Assembly: GCA_040222455.1 (NCBI GenBank)
Contig: JAVKDD010000020.1
Span: 434,001-498,000 of the forward strand
DNA: 64,000 nt
Source of the DNA: RHLJ01 sp040222455
GTDB lineage: Bacteria > Bacteroidota > Rhodothermia > Balneolales > Balneolaceae
Direction: 5' to 3'
This document shows positions 34,531 to 43,514 of this stretch, one piece after another. A program made the position numbers and the translations under genes. The notes under the pieces are model-generated. The model searched no databases, was not told the DNA's origin, and worked only from the letters and a program-made list of their open reading frames with translations. Positions within the stretch are counted from its first letter, which is position 1. Every line of letters starts with the position of its first letter.

Positions 34531-37500
34531 ATGGAAAAATTAACTTTGAGAATGGTACTTATGACCGTTTTGCTGGGACTACTTATAAAGCCAGTAATAG
34601 TTTTATCTCAAGACAAAGAACAGACAGAAGAAGAAAAGAAATGGGATGTTACGGAACCAAGAGGTGAGACCAGGGAAATTTCTTTTACAACTGATGAAGG
34701 AACCTGGATGTCTCTTGATATATCGCCTGATAATAAATGGCTTTATTTCGATTTAATGGGGCATATCTATCGAATGTCACCAGATGGGGGGCAGGCTGAG
34801 AATTTAACAAAAGGAACTGGTATCGCTCTAAATTTTCATCCAGCTATTTCTCCTGATGGTTCTCAAATAGCATTTATTTCAGATCGTTCAGGTCAAAGTA
34901 ATTTATGGGTAATGAATAGCGATGGTTCTGATGCAAAACAAGTTTTTAATGAAGGTATGGTTCGTGCAGCTACACCTGAGTGGAGTAATGATGGTGAATA
35001 TATTTTCCTTATAAGACAAGATATATCGGAAGGAGGAAGTGGAATATGGATGTATCATAAAGACGGAGGTAAAGGAATAGAAATCGGAGATGGAGTTTGG
35101 CCATCTGTATCAGATGTTGATTCTTTTCTTTATTACTATGAAGCAGTAGGTCCACGACCTGGAATTGGATTGAATGATGCTTTAAAAGGTTATAATCAAC
35201 TTAGAAGAAGAGATCTAAATTCAGGAGATGTAATTGAGATAACTAATGGAGTTGCAGCACAACAGATCAGAGCTTCAAGTGGTGGCGGTTATGCATCAGA
35301 AGTTTCACCAAATGGGAAATACCTAGCTTTTGCCCGGCAAATTCCAGATGGAACAATCAATTATAGAGGCCATGAGTTTGGCCCGAGAACAGCACTTTGG
35401 CTTCGTGACTTAGAAACAGGAGAAGAACGAATCATTATGGATCCTATTGATAGGGATATGACGGAAACTATAAAAGTACTTCGTGATTTACCTGGTTACA
35501 GCTGGACGAGTGATAGTAAGTACATCTATATATCACAAGGTGGTAAAATCAGAAAATTAGAAATAGAAACCAGAAAAGTAACAACAATTCCTTTTGAAGC
35601 AGAAATTCATAGAACGATTTCACAACAAGCCTATACTTCATTTGATATTCCTGAAGATGAATTTCAAGCTAAGTTCTTACGGTGGTATACGCTATCACAA
35701 GATGGGAAAAAAGCAGCTTTTCAAGCAATTGGTAGAATTTGGATAATGGATGTTCCAAATGGAACACCAAAAAGATTAACCAAAGATTTTAGTCCATTCG
35801 AATTTTCACCGAGTTGGAGTCCAGATGGTAAATCGATCGCATTCACTAGTTGGGATGATGAAAATGGGGGGCAGATTTGGGTGGCAGATTCTCGAAATGG
35901 TAGACTTACACAGCTAACCCAAAAACGAGGTGAGTACCTACATCCATCATGGAATTCAGACGGTTCTAAATTAGTAGCTATAAAAGGTTCAGGTTCTTCT
36001 TTTCGAGGGAGATCTTTCGCCTGGAATCCTTGGTATGATTTGATTGAAGTAAATTTTAAAAGCGGCTCATCTACAAAGATAATAAAGAGAATAGATGCCC
36101 ATGGAAGTACTCGTTCACAATTAGCACGTCCATTTTATGGAGCAGCAGATAGAATTTATTTTCAAGAGCCTTTTGAGAATGAATTAGCATTGAAATCAGT
36201 AAGAGAGGATGGCTCTGATGAAATTGTACATGTGTCTATTCCATATGGAGATGAAATAATGCTCTCGCAAGATGGCAAACATGTAGCCATAACTGAGGGG
36301 ATGAATGTATTTCTAATGCCTCTTCCTTTCTTGAATACAAATAATAAGCCAATTGATATAAATAAAAAAAATGGAGCATTCCCGGTTACCCAGCTTTCAC
36401 ATACTGGGGGTTTATTTCCAACGTGGGTTAACTCTAACATAGTTACTTATGGAAGTGCAAATTGGTTATACAAATACAATTTAAACACAGAAGAAACAGA
36501 TAGTATTGAAATTGATCTCAAAATAGAAAGAGATAAATCTAAAGGCAGTATTGCTCTTATTAATGCTAGAATTATTACCGTAAATGAAATTAATGAGGTC
36601 ATTGAGTCGGGAACAATTATTTCAGAAAATGGAAGAATTAGCTGTGTGGGTGAATGTAATATTTCAGGAATAGACGAAGTCATTGATGTCTCTGGGAAAA
36701 CAATAATGCCAGGTCTAATTGATATGCATGCACATCATTACCGCGAATTTCAAGGTATAATGCCTAAAAAGAATTTTGAAACTGCTATCTATTTAGCATT
36801 TGGTGTAACTACGAATATGGATAATTCTATGTGGTCTCAGAATGTTTTTCCAACCGCTGAGTTAATCGAAGCGGGAGAAATGCTAGGTCCAAGAACATTC
36901 AGTACCGGTGACCCACTTTATAGAGGAGATCGCGGGAATCAAAATGATCTTACGAGTTATGAAATAACGGAAGAGAACATACGAAGGTTAAAGTCTTGGG
37001 GAGCTGTTTCACTTAAGCAATATCTACAACCTAGAAGAGATCAACGCCAATGGGTTACCGATATCGCTCGGAAAGAAGGATTAATGGTCACTTCAGAAGG
37101 AGGAGATTTAATGTATAACCTTGGGATGACAATGGACGGACATACCGCATTTGAACATCCCTTGAGTTACGGGATAATATATAAAGATGCATCCATGTTC
37201 TTCGGGAAAGCAAAAATGTTTTATTCACCAACTTATATGGTAGGTGGTACAGGTCCATGGAATGAGGAGTATTATTACCAAAGAGAAGACATTTGGAAGA
37301 ACGAAAAAATGCAACGCTTTTTGCCTTGGCGACAGCTTATGCCCCATACTAGACGAAGAATGCTAAGACCTATATCAGATTATGGATTTCCATTAATTGC
37401 GGAGTCTCTAAAAGATGTGATTGAAGCCGGCGGCTACGGAGCCATTGGATCTCACGGTCAAATTCATGGAATTTCAAGTCACTGGGAGCTTTGGATGACG

Positions 37501-37818
37501 GCAGCGGGCATGAGTAATTTAGAAGCGATTAAAGTAGCTACACTTCACGGAGCATATTTTTTAGGAATGCAGAAAGATTTAGGATCTTTAGAGGTCGGGA
37601 AAATAGCTGACTTACTTGTAATAAATTCCAATCCTATCGATGATATTGAAAACACTTTGGATATGATGTATGTAATGAAAGATGGTAAACTATACGAAGC
37701 AGCGACTCTTAATGAAGTGTGGCCGGAGAAAAAAGAGTATGGGCCATACTATTGGGTTAATAAAGATGCTTTAAAGTCTGATTCCATTCCGGTAGATTTC
37801 TGGGATAATAATAAGTAG
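34531..37818 (+). CDS. Secreted WD40-like (PD40) amidohydrolase
   Basis: This 1095-residue protein has a signal peptide (about 1-27), TolB/PD40 propeller repeats over the first two thirds (SPDGSQIAFISDRSG, SPDGKSIAFTSWD, NSDGSKLVAI), and a C-terminal amidohydrolase barrel from about residue 680. The barrel has MPGLIDMHAHH with metal ligands H733 and H735, then EHPLSYG, GSHGQIHG and LGSLEVGKIADLLV. The usual late Asp ligand position reads GSHGQ here, as I recall for this WD40-amidohydrolase group. It probably hydrolyses a small amide or peptide in the periplasm. Substrate unknown. A bidirectional hairpin follows. Confidence 0.88.
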   Translation: MEKLTLRMVLMTVLLGLLIKPVIVLSQDKEQTEEEKKWDVTEPRGETREISFTTDEGTWMSLDISPDNKWLYFDLMGHIYRMSPDGGQAENLTKGTGIALNFHPAISPDGSQIAFISDRSGQSNLWVMNSDGSDAKQVFNEGMVRAATPEWSNDGEYIFLIRQDISEGGSGIWMYHKDGGKGIEIGDGVWPSVSDVDSFLYYYEAVGPRPGIGLNDALKGYNQLRRRDLNSGDVIEITNGVAAQQIRASSGGGYASEVSPNGKYLAFARQIPDGTINYRGHEFGPRTALWLRDLETGEERIIMDPIDRDMTETIKVLRDLPGYSWTSDSKYIYISQGGKIRKLEIETRKVTTIPFEAEIHRTISQQAYTSFDIPEDEFQAKFLRWYTLSQDGKKAAFQAIGRIWIMDVPNGTPKRLTKDFSPFEFSPSWSPDGKSIAFTSWDDENGGQIWVADSRNGRLTQLTQKRGEYLHPSWNSDGSKLVAIKGSGSSFRGRSFAWNPWYDLIEVNFKSGSSTKIIKRIDAHGSTRSQLARPFYGAADRIYFQEPFENELALKSVREDGSDEIVHVSIPYGDEIMLSQDGKHVAITEGMNVFLMPLPFLNTNNKPIDINKKNGAFPVTQLSHTGGLFPTWVNSNIVTYGSANWLYKYNLNTEETDSIEIDLKIERDKSKGSIALINARIITVNEINEVIESGTIISENGRISCVGECNISGIDEVIDVSGKTIMPGLIDMHAHHYREFQGIMPKKNFETAIYLAFGVTTNMDNSMWSQNVFPTAELIEAGEMLGPRTFSTGDPLYRGDRGNQNDLTSYEITEENIRRLKSWGAVSLKQYLQPRRDQRQWVTDIARKEGLMVTSEGGDLMYNLGMTMDGHTAFEHPLSYGIIYKDASMFFGKAKMFYSPTYMVGGTGPWNEEYYYQREDIWKNEKMQRFLPWRQLMPHTRRRMLRPISDYGFPLIAESLKDVIEAGGYGAIGSHGQIHGISSHWELWMTAAGMSNLEAIKVATLHGAYFLGMQKDLGSLEVGKIADLLVINSNPIDDIENTLDMMYVMKDGKLYEAATLNEVWPEKKEYGPYYWVNKDALKSDSIPVDFWDNNK

Positions 37819-37827
37819 AAGTTTTAA

Positions 37828-37848
37828 AGGAGCCAGCATATGGCTCCT
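37828..37848. terminator. Bidirectional hairpin between convergent genes
   Basis: AGGAGCCA and TGGCTCCT form a perfect 8-bp stem with a 5-base loop, flanked by TTTTAA on the left and ATTT on the right. It overlaps the stop of the following minus-strand gene and could terminate both transcripts. Confidence 0.6.
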
Positions 37849-38134
37849 ATTTCCCACAATAGAAATGATGTTGGTGATGTCCAAATAGCAGATCACTAGC
37901 ATATGGTTCAGCGTAAGCAGCGGTTGCCGCAAGCAATAGAACTATAACTAATCCAGTAGTTTGTTTATTAGTTTTTTTTGAGTTCTTGAAGCTCCAAGCA
38001 ATGAATCCAATAATACTTACTACTATAATTTTAAATAGTCGGTGCTCCCAACTTAGAAATGGGTTAAAGCCTCCAATTATCCAAAGAAAAAGAAATGCTG
38101 AGCCAGAGAAAAAGATAATTTTGGAGTTTTTCAT
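37847..38134 (-). CDS. Small hypothetical membrane protein
   Basis: This 95-residue product has three predicted membrane segments (about 5-25, 33-48 and 61-75). A basic loop KNSKKTNKQ lies between the second and third, and the tail FGHHQHHFYCGK is histidine-rich. No family is recognised. The His/Cys tail might bind metal, but this is a guess. It lies downstream of another small membrane protein on the same strand. Confidence 0.6.
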   Translation of the reverse strand: MKNSKIIFFSGSAFLFLWIIGGFNPFLSWEHRLFKIIVVSIIGFIAWSFKNSKKTNKQTTGLVIVLLLAATAAYAEPYASDLLFGHHQHHFYCGK

Positions 38135-38184
38135 GATTACTTAATTTAGTTAAAATCATTTTTTAATCACGAATATGAATAAAT

Positions 38185-38216
38185 AAGGTTTCGCTTCATT
38201 CCAGAAACGAAACCTT
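38185..38216 (-). terminator. Terminator-like hairpin
   Basis: AAGGTTTCG (38185-38193) and CGAAACCTT (38208-38216) form a perfect 9-bp stem with a 14-base loop, 17 bases after the 61-residue gene. It is followed on the minus strand by ATTTATTC, a weak T tract. Confidence 0.6.
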
Positions 38217-38232
38217 AGTAGGATATAATTAA

Positions 38233-38418
38233 CTAGCTAATCTTAGAAAGGATTACGGTTTTAGCTTCCTTTAACACTATGCTTGTTGCGAATACCAAGC
38301 CAACAATAACAGCTTTGAGTGCCATTTCAGTTACTGTGATATCTGGTGAAAGGCCGCCAAGTAGACCAAAAAGAGTGATGCTTGCTACGATGATGAAGAT
38401 ATATTTTGCAATTTCCAT
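38233..38418 (-). CDS. Small hypothetical membrane protein
   Basis: The ATG at 38418 gives 61 residues with two hydrophobic segments (IFIIVASITLFGLLGG and AVIVGLVFATSIVL) and a basic C-terminus. A longer frame to 38484 needs TTG and would add a third hydrophobic stretch. The family is not recognised. It may be co-transcribed with the 95-residue membrane protein downstream, although a hairpin separates them. Confidence 0.55.
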   Translation of the reverse strand: MEIAKYIFIIVASITLFGLLGGLSPDITVTEMALKAVIVGLVFATSIVLKEAKTVILSKIS

Positions 38419-38620
38419 GTCTTGATTTCTTTGTTTGTTTCTGATGACCACTTGTATGACGAATAAAACACCAAAAAGTGGCAAAGAAATTTATAGAAAT
38501 AGGGATTTTTGAGAGATTTTACATCTACTTAATATCTTTACGCCATAAGCTAGCAAGAATGAGTCTTTAGATTTACTCAATAATACTGGTTAAGAACAGC
38601 TTAGTCTTGTAGTAATAAGT

Positions 38621-39049
38621 TCAGCCCATTTTATTTAAGGCATCTTCTGTTCCCATCTTTTCATATTCTTCATCGTTTGGTTCCCAAAGCTCTATTTTAT
38701 AACCATTGGGGTCCATGATCCAACCGAATTTACCATATTCAAAGCTTTCCATTTTGCCCACAACTTCTACTCCTTCCTCTTTTAATGTATCAAGTAGTTC
38801 TTCAAGGTTTTCAACTCGATAGTTTATCATGGCATCTTTGGTGCTTGGATCAGTATATGTTGTATCGCTTTTGAAAATGCTCCATGCTGTGAATCCTTTT
38901 TTAGTGGGATCTTCAGGTTTATTCCATTCGAATGTTCCTCCCCACTGTCCAGATTTTATTCCAAGATGTTTCGAATACCATTCATTTGTCGCTTTTGGGT
39001 CCTCTGCTTTTAGAAAAACTCCACCAATTCCGGTTACTCTACGTTTCAT
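38621..39049 (-). CDS. VOC (glyoxalase/bleomycin resistance-like) protein, 142 aa
   Basis: This 142-residue vicinal-oxygen-chelate protein has two beta-alpha-beta-beta-beta halves: ITGIGGVFLKAEDPKATNEW in the first, and GKFGWIMDPNGYKIELWEP in the second. The second contains the usual Glu metal ligand in IELWE, but no His is present at the first ligand position. It might therefore bind a ligand without classic glyoxalase chemistry. It is at the 3' end of a minus-strand cluster of small accessory genes, 15 bases after a lipoprotein gene. Confidence 0.82.
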   Translation of the reverse strand: MKRRVTGIGGVFLKAEDPKATNEWYSKHLGIKSGQWGGTFEWNKPEDPTKKGFTAWSIFKSDTTYTDPSTKDAMINYRVENLEELLDTLKEEGVEVVGKMESFEYGKFGWIMDPNGYKIELWEPNDEEYEKMGTEDALNKMG

Positions 39050-39064
39050 AATGTTCAGTTTTAA

Positions 39065-39448
39065 TTAGTCTTTTATCAAATCTCCAATAAAAGAATCAGG
39101 TCGATCTTCATAGTTCTGTATCGAGATGCTATAAGTATACTTTCCATTTTTGATTTTGGACTCACCTACATAGTCGATGGGTTGCTGTACAAATTCGCTG
39201 GTATCAATTGAAAAGGAAGTATAGAAGTAGCTATATGAATAATCATAAAGCTTGTAATCAGAAACCTTACCAGGCTCGAGAGTTTCGAAACTGAAATCTC
39301 CACCTCCGGTTGCTATTCTTAAGTTTTCAATAGTATATGAGCTAGCGTTTTTTACACGAATTTCAACTCCTGTAACCTCATTTCCAATTATGTTACAGGC
39401 AGCGAAAGCCAACACAGAAATAAGAAAAGAAGCGATTATCTTTTTCAT
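39065..39448 (-). CDS. Hypothetical lipoprotein
   Basis: This 127-residue product has a lipoprotein signal peptide with lipobox LAFAAC (C18), so it should be lipid-anchored in the envelope. The mature part is rich in Tyr and Ser (YDYSYSYFYTSF) and probably forms a small beta sandwich. No family is recognised. It lies 15 bases upstream of the VOC gene on the same strand, suggesting co-transcription. Confidence 0.7.
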   Translation of the reverse strand: MKKIIASFLISVLAFAACNIIGNEVTGVEIRVKNASSYTIENLRIATGGGDFSFETLEPGKVSDYKLYDYSYSYFYTSFSIDTSEFVQQPIDYVGESKIKNGKYTYSISIQNYEDRPDSFIGDLIKD

Positions 39449-39581
39449 ACTATATGAGATTAGTTAATGACCACAATCAATAACGTTAAAATTGAATAAA
39501 GAGTACTGGGCATAATTCTAATTATCTGTAATGCTGATTGAATAAAATTGAATCAATTTAAGTTGCTCGTTTAATATTGAA

Positions 39582-39938
39582 TTACTCATTGTGTTGATCA
39601 AATAAAATCTGATTCCCATCCGGATCGGCGATACAGAAATGACAAGGACCCTTTTCGTCTTGAATGGTTGGTGATTCCATTAAAAAATCTATTCCTTTTT
39701 CTTTTAAATCTTTATAAATGGTTCTAGCATCAATTGGGTTAAATGTCATGATATTTTCTTCAAACATATCCTGAAATAATCCAATTTTATATTCACCTCG
39801 TTGCATAATCAGCCATTTATCTTCAATGGAACCAAATTCAGTTAATGCTTCAAATCCAAGTTTTTCATAAAAAGCCTTAGATGCACTAATATTTTTAACT
39901 GCTAGTGATAGTGAGTGAATTCCAAATTCTTCTTTCAT
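39582..39938 (-). CDS. VOC-family protein, 118 aa
   Basis: This 118-residue vicinal-oxygen-chelate protein begins with IHSLSLAVKNISASKAFYEK, has LGFEALTEFG and ends with HFCIADPDGNQILFDQH. The ATG at 39938 is used because the longer frame needs TTG. It starts 2 bases after the stop of the upstream gene, so translation is probably coupled. The usual Glu metal position in the last strand reads ILFD, so metal binding is uncertain. Substrate unknown. Confidence 0.82.
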   Translation of the reverse strand: MKEEFGIHSLSLAVKNISASKAFYEKLGFEALTEFGSIEDKWLIMQRGEYKIGLFQDMFEENIMTFNPIDARTIYKDLKEKGIDFLMESPTIQDEKGPCHFCIADPDGNQILFDQHNE

Positions 39939-39940
39939 AA

Positions 39941-40411
39941 TCAATTGTTTTTTCGTTGGTAGGTTGCTTCTGCAAAAAGAGAATACTCATTGTTTTTAAG
40001 TACAAAGTCTTTAACTGAAATAAAATCGTGTTCAATTAGGGTATATACTGTTCTGCCTTGTTCAATATCTGGACTTCCCCATTCAGTTGTTAAAGCCTCA
40101 CCTTCAATCGTGCCTAATAATGGAAAAGAAATTCCTCTCGAGTCAAACCAATAGCCTTTAATGCTCTTGTCTTCTACTAATTGAAAATATGCATGAGCAT
40201 CCATTTTGAAAGTGGAATTGATAATTGCATTGCTGAAAGTGAGTTTTATAAACTGATTACCCAACACTAGATTCCAGTTCATTTCAAAAGTAGCTTCATT
40301 TCCCATTAATGAACCCGACCCTTCCCATTCTCCTAAAAAACCTTCCGGAATTTGAGCAAATAAAGAACCAGTTGACAAACCAAGAAATAAAATGAGAAGA
40401 AGTGTTTTCAT
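39941..40411 (-). CDS. Secreted hypothetical protein, DUF1579-like
   Basis: This 156-residue product has a signal peptide (1-19, ending LFAQ). The mature part looks like a small lipocalin-like or DUF1579-type barrel, with FLGEWEGSGSL at the start and EWGSPDIEQGRTVY near the end. The resemblance is by pattern only. It lies between a DUF6265 protein (8 bases upstream) and a VOC gene (2 bases downstream), probably in one operon. Confidence 0.7.
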   Translation of the reverse strand: MKTLLLILFLGLSTGSLFAQIPEGFLGEWEGSGSLMGNEATFEMNWNLVLGNQFIKLTFSNAIINSTFKMDAHAYFQLVEDKSIKGYWFDSRGISFPLLGTIEGEALTTEWGSPDIEQGRTVYTLIEHDFISVKDFVLKNNEYSLFAEATYQRKNN

Positions 40412-40419
40412 AGTATTTA

Positions 40420-40875
40420 TTAGTAAAAGTTAGCTTTAGTCCAAGTCCATTGCATTCCTTTTTCACCAGATTCATCTTCAATTCTAGCAGTAAGTGTATT
40501 TCCTTCTCTTGAATAGATAATACGTTGAGGAAAGTTATGCTCAAGGTTTTCGAATATTGCTTTTTGAGCAGAAACTTCTTTCAAGGTAAAAGGTGTAGCA
40601 GGTTGGCCACCTGGACTTGCCAGATATACAATTCCATTTTTGGTTTCAATGATGCGAATATTTTCAAAGGAAGAACGACCATTTGCAAAAACATCTCGAT
40701 GTAGCCCAAGCATCATTCCGCCAGAAGCCGGAGTCCAAAGTTCTTCCATGGTGGATCCCTTTTCAGAACTAGTCCAATATCCAGTCATCCAGTCTAATTC
40801 TGAAAGGGTTTGAGCCTGAGTTATTCCAGTTACGAGAATAAAAGTAAATACAGTTAATATAATTCGTGATTTCAT
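40420..40875 (-). CDS. Secreted DUF6265-like protein
   Basis: From the ATG at 40875 this is 151 residues with a signal peptide ending ITQAQ. The mature start LDWMTGYWTSSEKGSTMEELW followed by PASGGMMLGLHRD matches the WMxGxW..EEW..P.GGxMLG pattern of DUF6265. The function of the family is unknown. The longest frame (to 40950) would add residues ahead of a clear signal peptide and is rejected. It precedes the DUF1579-like gene and lies 76 bases after the AraC gene. Confidence 0.78.
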   Translation of the reverse strand: MKSRIILTVFTFILVTGITQAQTLSELDWMTGYWTSSEKGSTMEELWTPASGGMMLGLHRDVFANGRSSFENIRIIETKNGIVYLASPGGQPATPFTLKEVSAQKAIFENLEHNFPQRIIYSREGNTLTARIEDESGEKGMQWTWTKANFY

Positions 40876-40951
40876 GATCTTAGTCTTGAGTTTTGATTGA
40901 ATCTCAAAACTAAAATCACTAAACCGATATGTATTGGAAAAAACCGACAAA

Positions 40952-41767
40952 TTAGTTTCCTGTTGTTCTTTTTAAAAAAAAGTTTGCCATATTCTCATCT
41001 TCAAAAAAGTATTTAGAAGGGTCCTCTCCAGTAAATTCCTGAAAATTATTTATGAAATGAGATTGATCATAAAATCCACTAAGATGAGCAGCTTCACTCC
41101 ACTTCATTTTTTTATTCTGTACTAAAGCAAAGATGTAATTGAAGCGTATGATGCGAGAATAAAATTTGGGAGAAAGACCGACATATTTATCAAATAGTCG
41201 TTCAAGCTTGCGTTCATTTACGTTTAGGTTTTCAGTCAATTCAGAAATGGTAATAATTCCATTAGAATCAAAAATCATTGAAATGGCTTCCAGTATTAAT
41301 GCATCATTATCCGTTTTCTCAAATGTTACTTGATCAAAGAACGAATTCAGTAAGTTAATTTTTTGCTGATATGGGAGTTTAGTAACAAGTTGATCTGAAA
41401 TTGGAATACGTTCACTTGATAGTATTGAATTTAAATCCACTACTTTATCTGTAATTGATTTCATGTCTATTCCAAAAAATAGGGTCAGCGTAGCTGGTTT
41501 AAATTTGATGCCAATCATGCCAGATGTCCCTGTATTTTCAAGCAAAAAGTGATTATAAATCTGACCAGCTAATAACATAGGTGTTTGAGTTTCCCAGCTA
41601 CCAGAAATATTAATACGGTATGGATTGCCATAATGAAAAATAAGTTCAGGGAAGCCATCAGGTATTATTTTCTGTTGTTTTATACTCTGATCTTCATTCT
41701 CCACAACCCAATAACAATCTATTATTGTAGAAAGGGATGAAGGCGGTATAATTCGATCGTAGAGCAT
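40952..41767 (-). CDS. AraC-family transcriptional regulator
   Basis: This 271-residue regulator has an N-terminal DUF6597-like sensor part (PPSSLSTIIDCYWVVEN, PDGFPELIFHYG) and a C-terminal AraC double helix-turn-helix (about 165-260; ITISELTENLNVNERKLERLF and WSEAAHLSGFYDQSHFIN). Its stop is 2 bases from... the DUF1801 gene ends 2 bases before its start, and DUF6265-like and other small genes follow. It is the most likely local regulator of this cluster, with an unknown ligand. Confidence 0.9.
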   Translation of the reverse strand: MLYDRIIPPSSLSTIIDCYWVVENEDQSIKQQKIIPDGFPELIFHYGNPYRINISGSWETQTPMLLAGQIYNHFLLENTGTSGMIGIKFKPATLTLFFGIDMKSITDKVVDLNSILSSERIPISDQLVTKLPYQQKINLLNSFFDQVTFEKTDNDALILEAISMIFDSNGIITISELTENLNVNERKLERLFDKYVGLSPKFYSRIIRFNYIFALVQNKKMKWSEAAHLSGFYDQSHFINNFQEFTGEDPSKYFFEDENMANFFLKRTTGN

Positions 41768-41769
41768 TC

Positions 41770-42225
41770 TTACTTTCTTATCACTTTTTCATAGATTTCT
41801 ACCCAATCTGTAACAGTCATTTTTTGGGAGAGCTCTGCGATCAATTTAAATGGAATTTGATCTGGTTTTTTGAATCTAATACAGCTTTTTCCCATATCTA
41901 GCTTAGTTTTTACGTGCTTTGGATATTCTTCAACAAACCAGTTCAATAAATCTTCATTTGCATAAATTCCAGAATGATATAACGCAATAAAGTTTTTTTG
42001 TGAAGCTATGTTCATAAAAGGAAGAGGAAGTTCTGGAGTACAATGATAGCCGTCTGGATAGATAGAATGAGGAACTACATATCCAATCATTCCATAGTTC
42101 ATCATTTCTTCAAAGCCTTCAGGAATATTTTTCTTGATTGTTTCTCTTAGCATTTTCATTGCTGAGATTCTTTCCTCTGGTAGTTCAGCAATATATTCTT
42201 CTGGGCTGGTTGCTTTACTTGTCAT
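41770..42225 (-). CDS. DUF1801-domain protein
   Basis: This 151-residue cytoplasmic protein matches the DUF1801/YdhG-like pattern: helical EEYIAELPEERISAMKMLR, then PEGFEEMMNYGMIGYVVP and ENFIALYHSG-like strand text (KNFIALYHSG), and finally GKSCIRFKKPDQIP. The molecular role of the family is not well defined. It lies 12 bases after DUF4199 and 2 bases before the AraC gene, so these three probably form one transcript. Confidence 0.85.
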   Translation of the reverse strand: MTSKATSPEEYIAELPEERISAMKMLRETIKKNIPEGFEEMMNYGMIGYVVPHSIYPDGYHCTPELPLPFMNIASQKNFIALYHSGIYANEDLLNWFVEEYPKHVKTKLDMGKSCIRFKKPDQIPFKLIAELSQKMTVTDWVEIYEKVIRK

Positions 42226-42237
42226 GATAATTATAGA

Positions 42238-42801
42238 TTATGAAGTAATATCTTCATGGGTTTTAGCTGGAAGGATATTTGGATTTCTAAAAATAGCTGA
42301 GCTAATCAGCGCCATAAATAGACCAATAGGAAAGATTTCAGTGAATGTAATTGGCAATCTATACAGAGGGTTATCATATTGAACTTTCATTTCCTCCATG
42401 CGTTCAATAGTAGCTTTAAGTTCTGATTCTGAAACTCCAGCATTCCTAGCTTTATCAATTATCGAATTGGTATATTCTGAAATAAAGGCATAATCAGTTA
42501 AGTATAAATTCACCTCCCAGGTAATTACATAAACAACTCCTGCAATTAGAGAAATGCCCAATCCTATTTTAAAAGCTGTACTAAATTTTATAACACCTCC
42601 TAGTTCTTCATCACGATATTTTTTTGTAGCAATAAATATCATTGAAAACCCAATGAGCATTATTGAATAACCAATCGCTTCAGAAGCTAAAAATGAATTA
42701 CTGCCTGAATTTGCAGCATAAATGCCAAGCATCATGCTTCCAATAATTGTAGCCCCCGTAATTGAGCCATAAACCAGTATAATTCGATTCATTGTATTCA
42801 T
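42238..42801 (-). CDS. DUF4199 membrane protein
   Basis: This 187-residue inner-membrane protein has four predicted helices (about 7-27, 38-58, 75-95 and 150-168). A polar helix (SIIDKARNAGVSESELKATIERMEEM region) lies between the third and fourth, as is usual for DUF4199 of Bacteroidota. Function unknown. It is the first gene of the DUF4199-DUF1801-AraC run and follows a long structured intergenic region after the membrane LuxR gene. Confidence 0.85.
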   Translation of the reverse strand: MNTMNRIILVYGSITGATIIGSMMLGIYAANSGSNSFLASEAIGYSIMLIGFSMIFIATKKYRDEELGGVIKFSTAFKIGLGISLIAGVVYVITWEVNLYLTDYAFISEYTNSIIDKARNAGVSESELKATIERMEEMKVQYDNPLYRLPITFTEIFPIGLFMALISSAIFRNPNILPAKTHEDITS

Positions 42802-43087
42802 AAAAATGTATTTATTTGAAGTGTTAATCTATTGTAAAGAAAAGGAATGGCTGGGCGAAATCCATCACCCGAAAGTATGATTTTACGAGATTCATCCCAA
42901 AAGGTGGTTTTTTTTGGTAGGACTTTTGCATCCCTATGGAGGGAGATAGAGATCAAACTTGTTTGATTTCAGAGGAAGGAAGTTGCTTGGTTATTAAGTC
43001 CTTAGCCACTTCCGTCCTCTTCCTGAATTGCTCAAAATCGCAATTCAGTCCTTCTTCTGAGTGGGACAGATCAAAGCTAGAAATAAA
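42802..43087 (-). other. Structured intergenic region with several inverted repeats
   Basis: This non-coding gap holds a perfect palindrome ATCAAAC-TT-GTTTGAT (42953-42968). An imperfect 12-bp stem GAGGAAGGAAGT/ACTTCCGTCCTC (42972-42983 with 43008-43019) and a perfect hairpin CTGAATTGC/GCAATTCAG (43023-43031 with 43040-43048) follow. No coding frame or terminator T-run fits. It could be a structured leader of the DUF4199 mRNA, a small RNA, or a degenerate repeat. Confidence 0.45.
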
Positions 43088-43504
43088 TCACGCAATCAAT
43101 TTCAATTTCTTAGCCTTCTCCACCGCTTGAGTTCTCCTTTTCACATCTAATTTCACGTATAAATTAGAAAGATGAGTTTTCACAGTATTGATAGACACAA
43201 AAAGTTTGGTAGCAATTTCTCTATTTGATAATCCTTGAGCCACAAGCCTAAGTACTTCCAACTCTCTTTCACTAATACCTAAATAATCTAGTGCTTTTTC
43301 ATTTTTATGGAATTTACTGGAAGTTCGTTTACTAGAAGTAAGCTTTTGACCAAACCATATACCTAGCGAAGCAAACATTAATGCTATAATGAATACAAAT
43401 CCCTCTGTGGATAGATCACGCACAAAATAACGGTACTCAAAATATTCAAGTAGAAATACCAGAACAGCTAACGCGATACCGTATATGAGGATGGTTTTTT
43501 TCAT
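43088..43504 (-). CDS. Membrane-anchored LuxR-type regulator without receiver domain
   Basis: This 138-residue protein has two N-terminal membrane helices (about 5-20 and 36-53), a basic linker and a C-terminal LuxR helix-turn-helix (about 75-138; LGISERELEVLRLVAQGLSN, then INTVKTHLSNLYVKL). It lacks a phospho-acceptor domain, so it is probably controlled at the membrane. It lies upstream of DUF4199 on the same strand, a pairing I recall as common in Bacteroidota. It starts 10 bases after the M29 aminopeptidase stop. Confidence 0.85.
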   Translation of the reverse strand: MKKTILIYGIALAVLVFLLEYFEYRYFVRDLSTEGFVFIIALMFASLGIWFGQKLTSSKRTSSKFHKNEKALDYLGISERELEVLRLVAQGLSNREIATKLFVSINTVKTHLSNLYVKLDVKRRTQAVEKAKKLKLIA

Positions 43505-43514
43505 CCCACAATTT

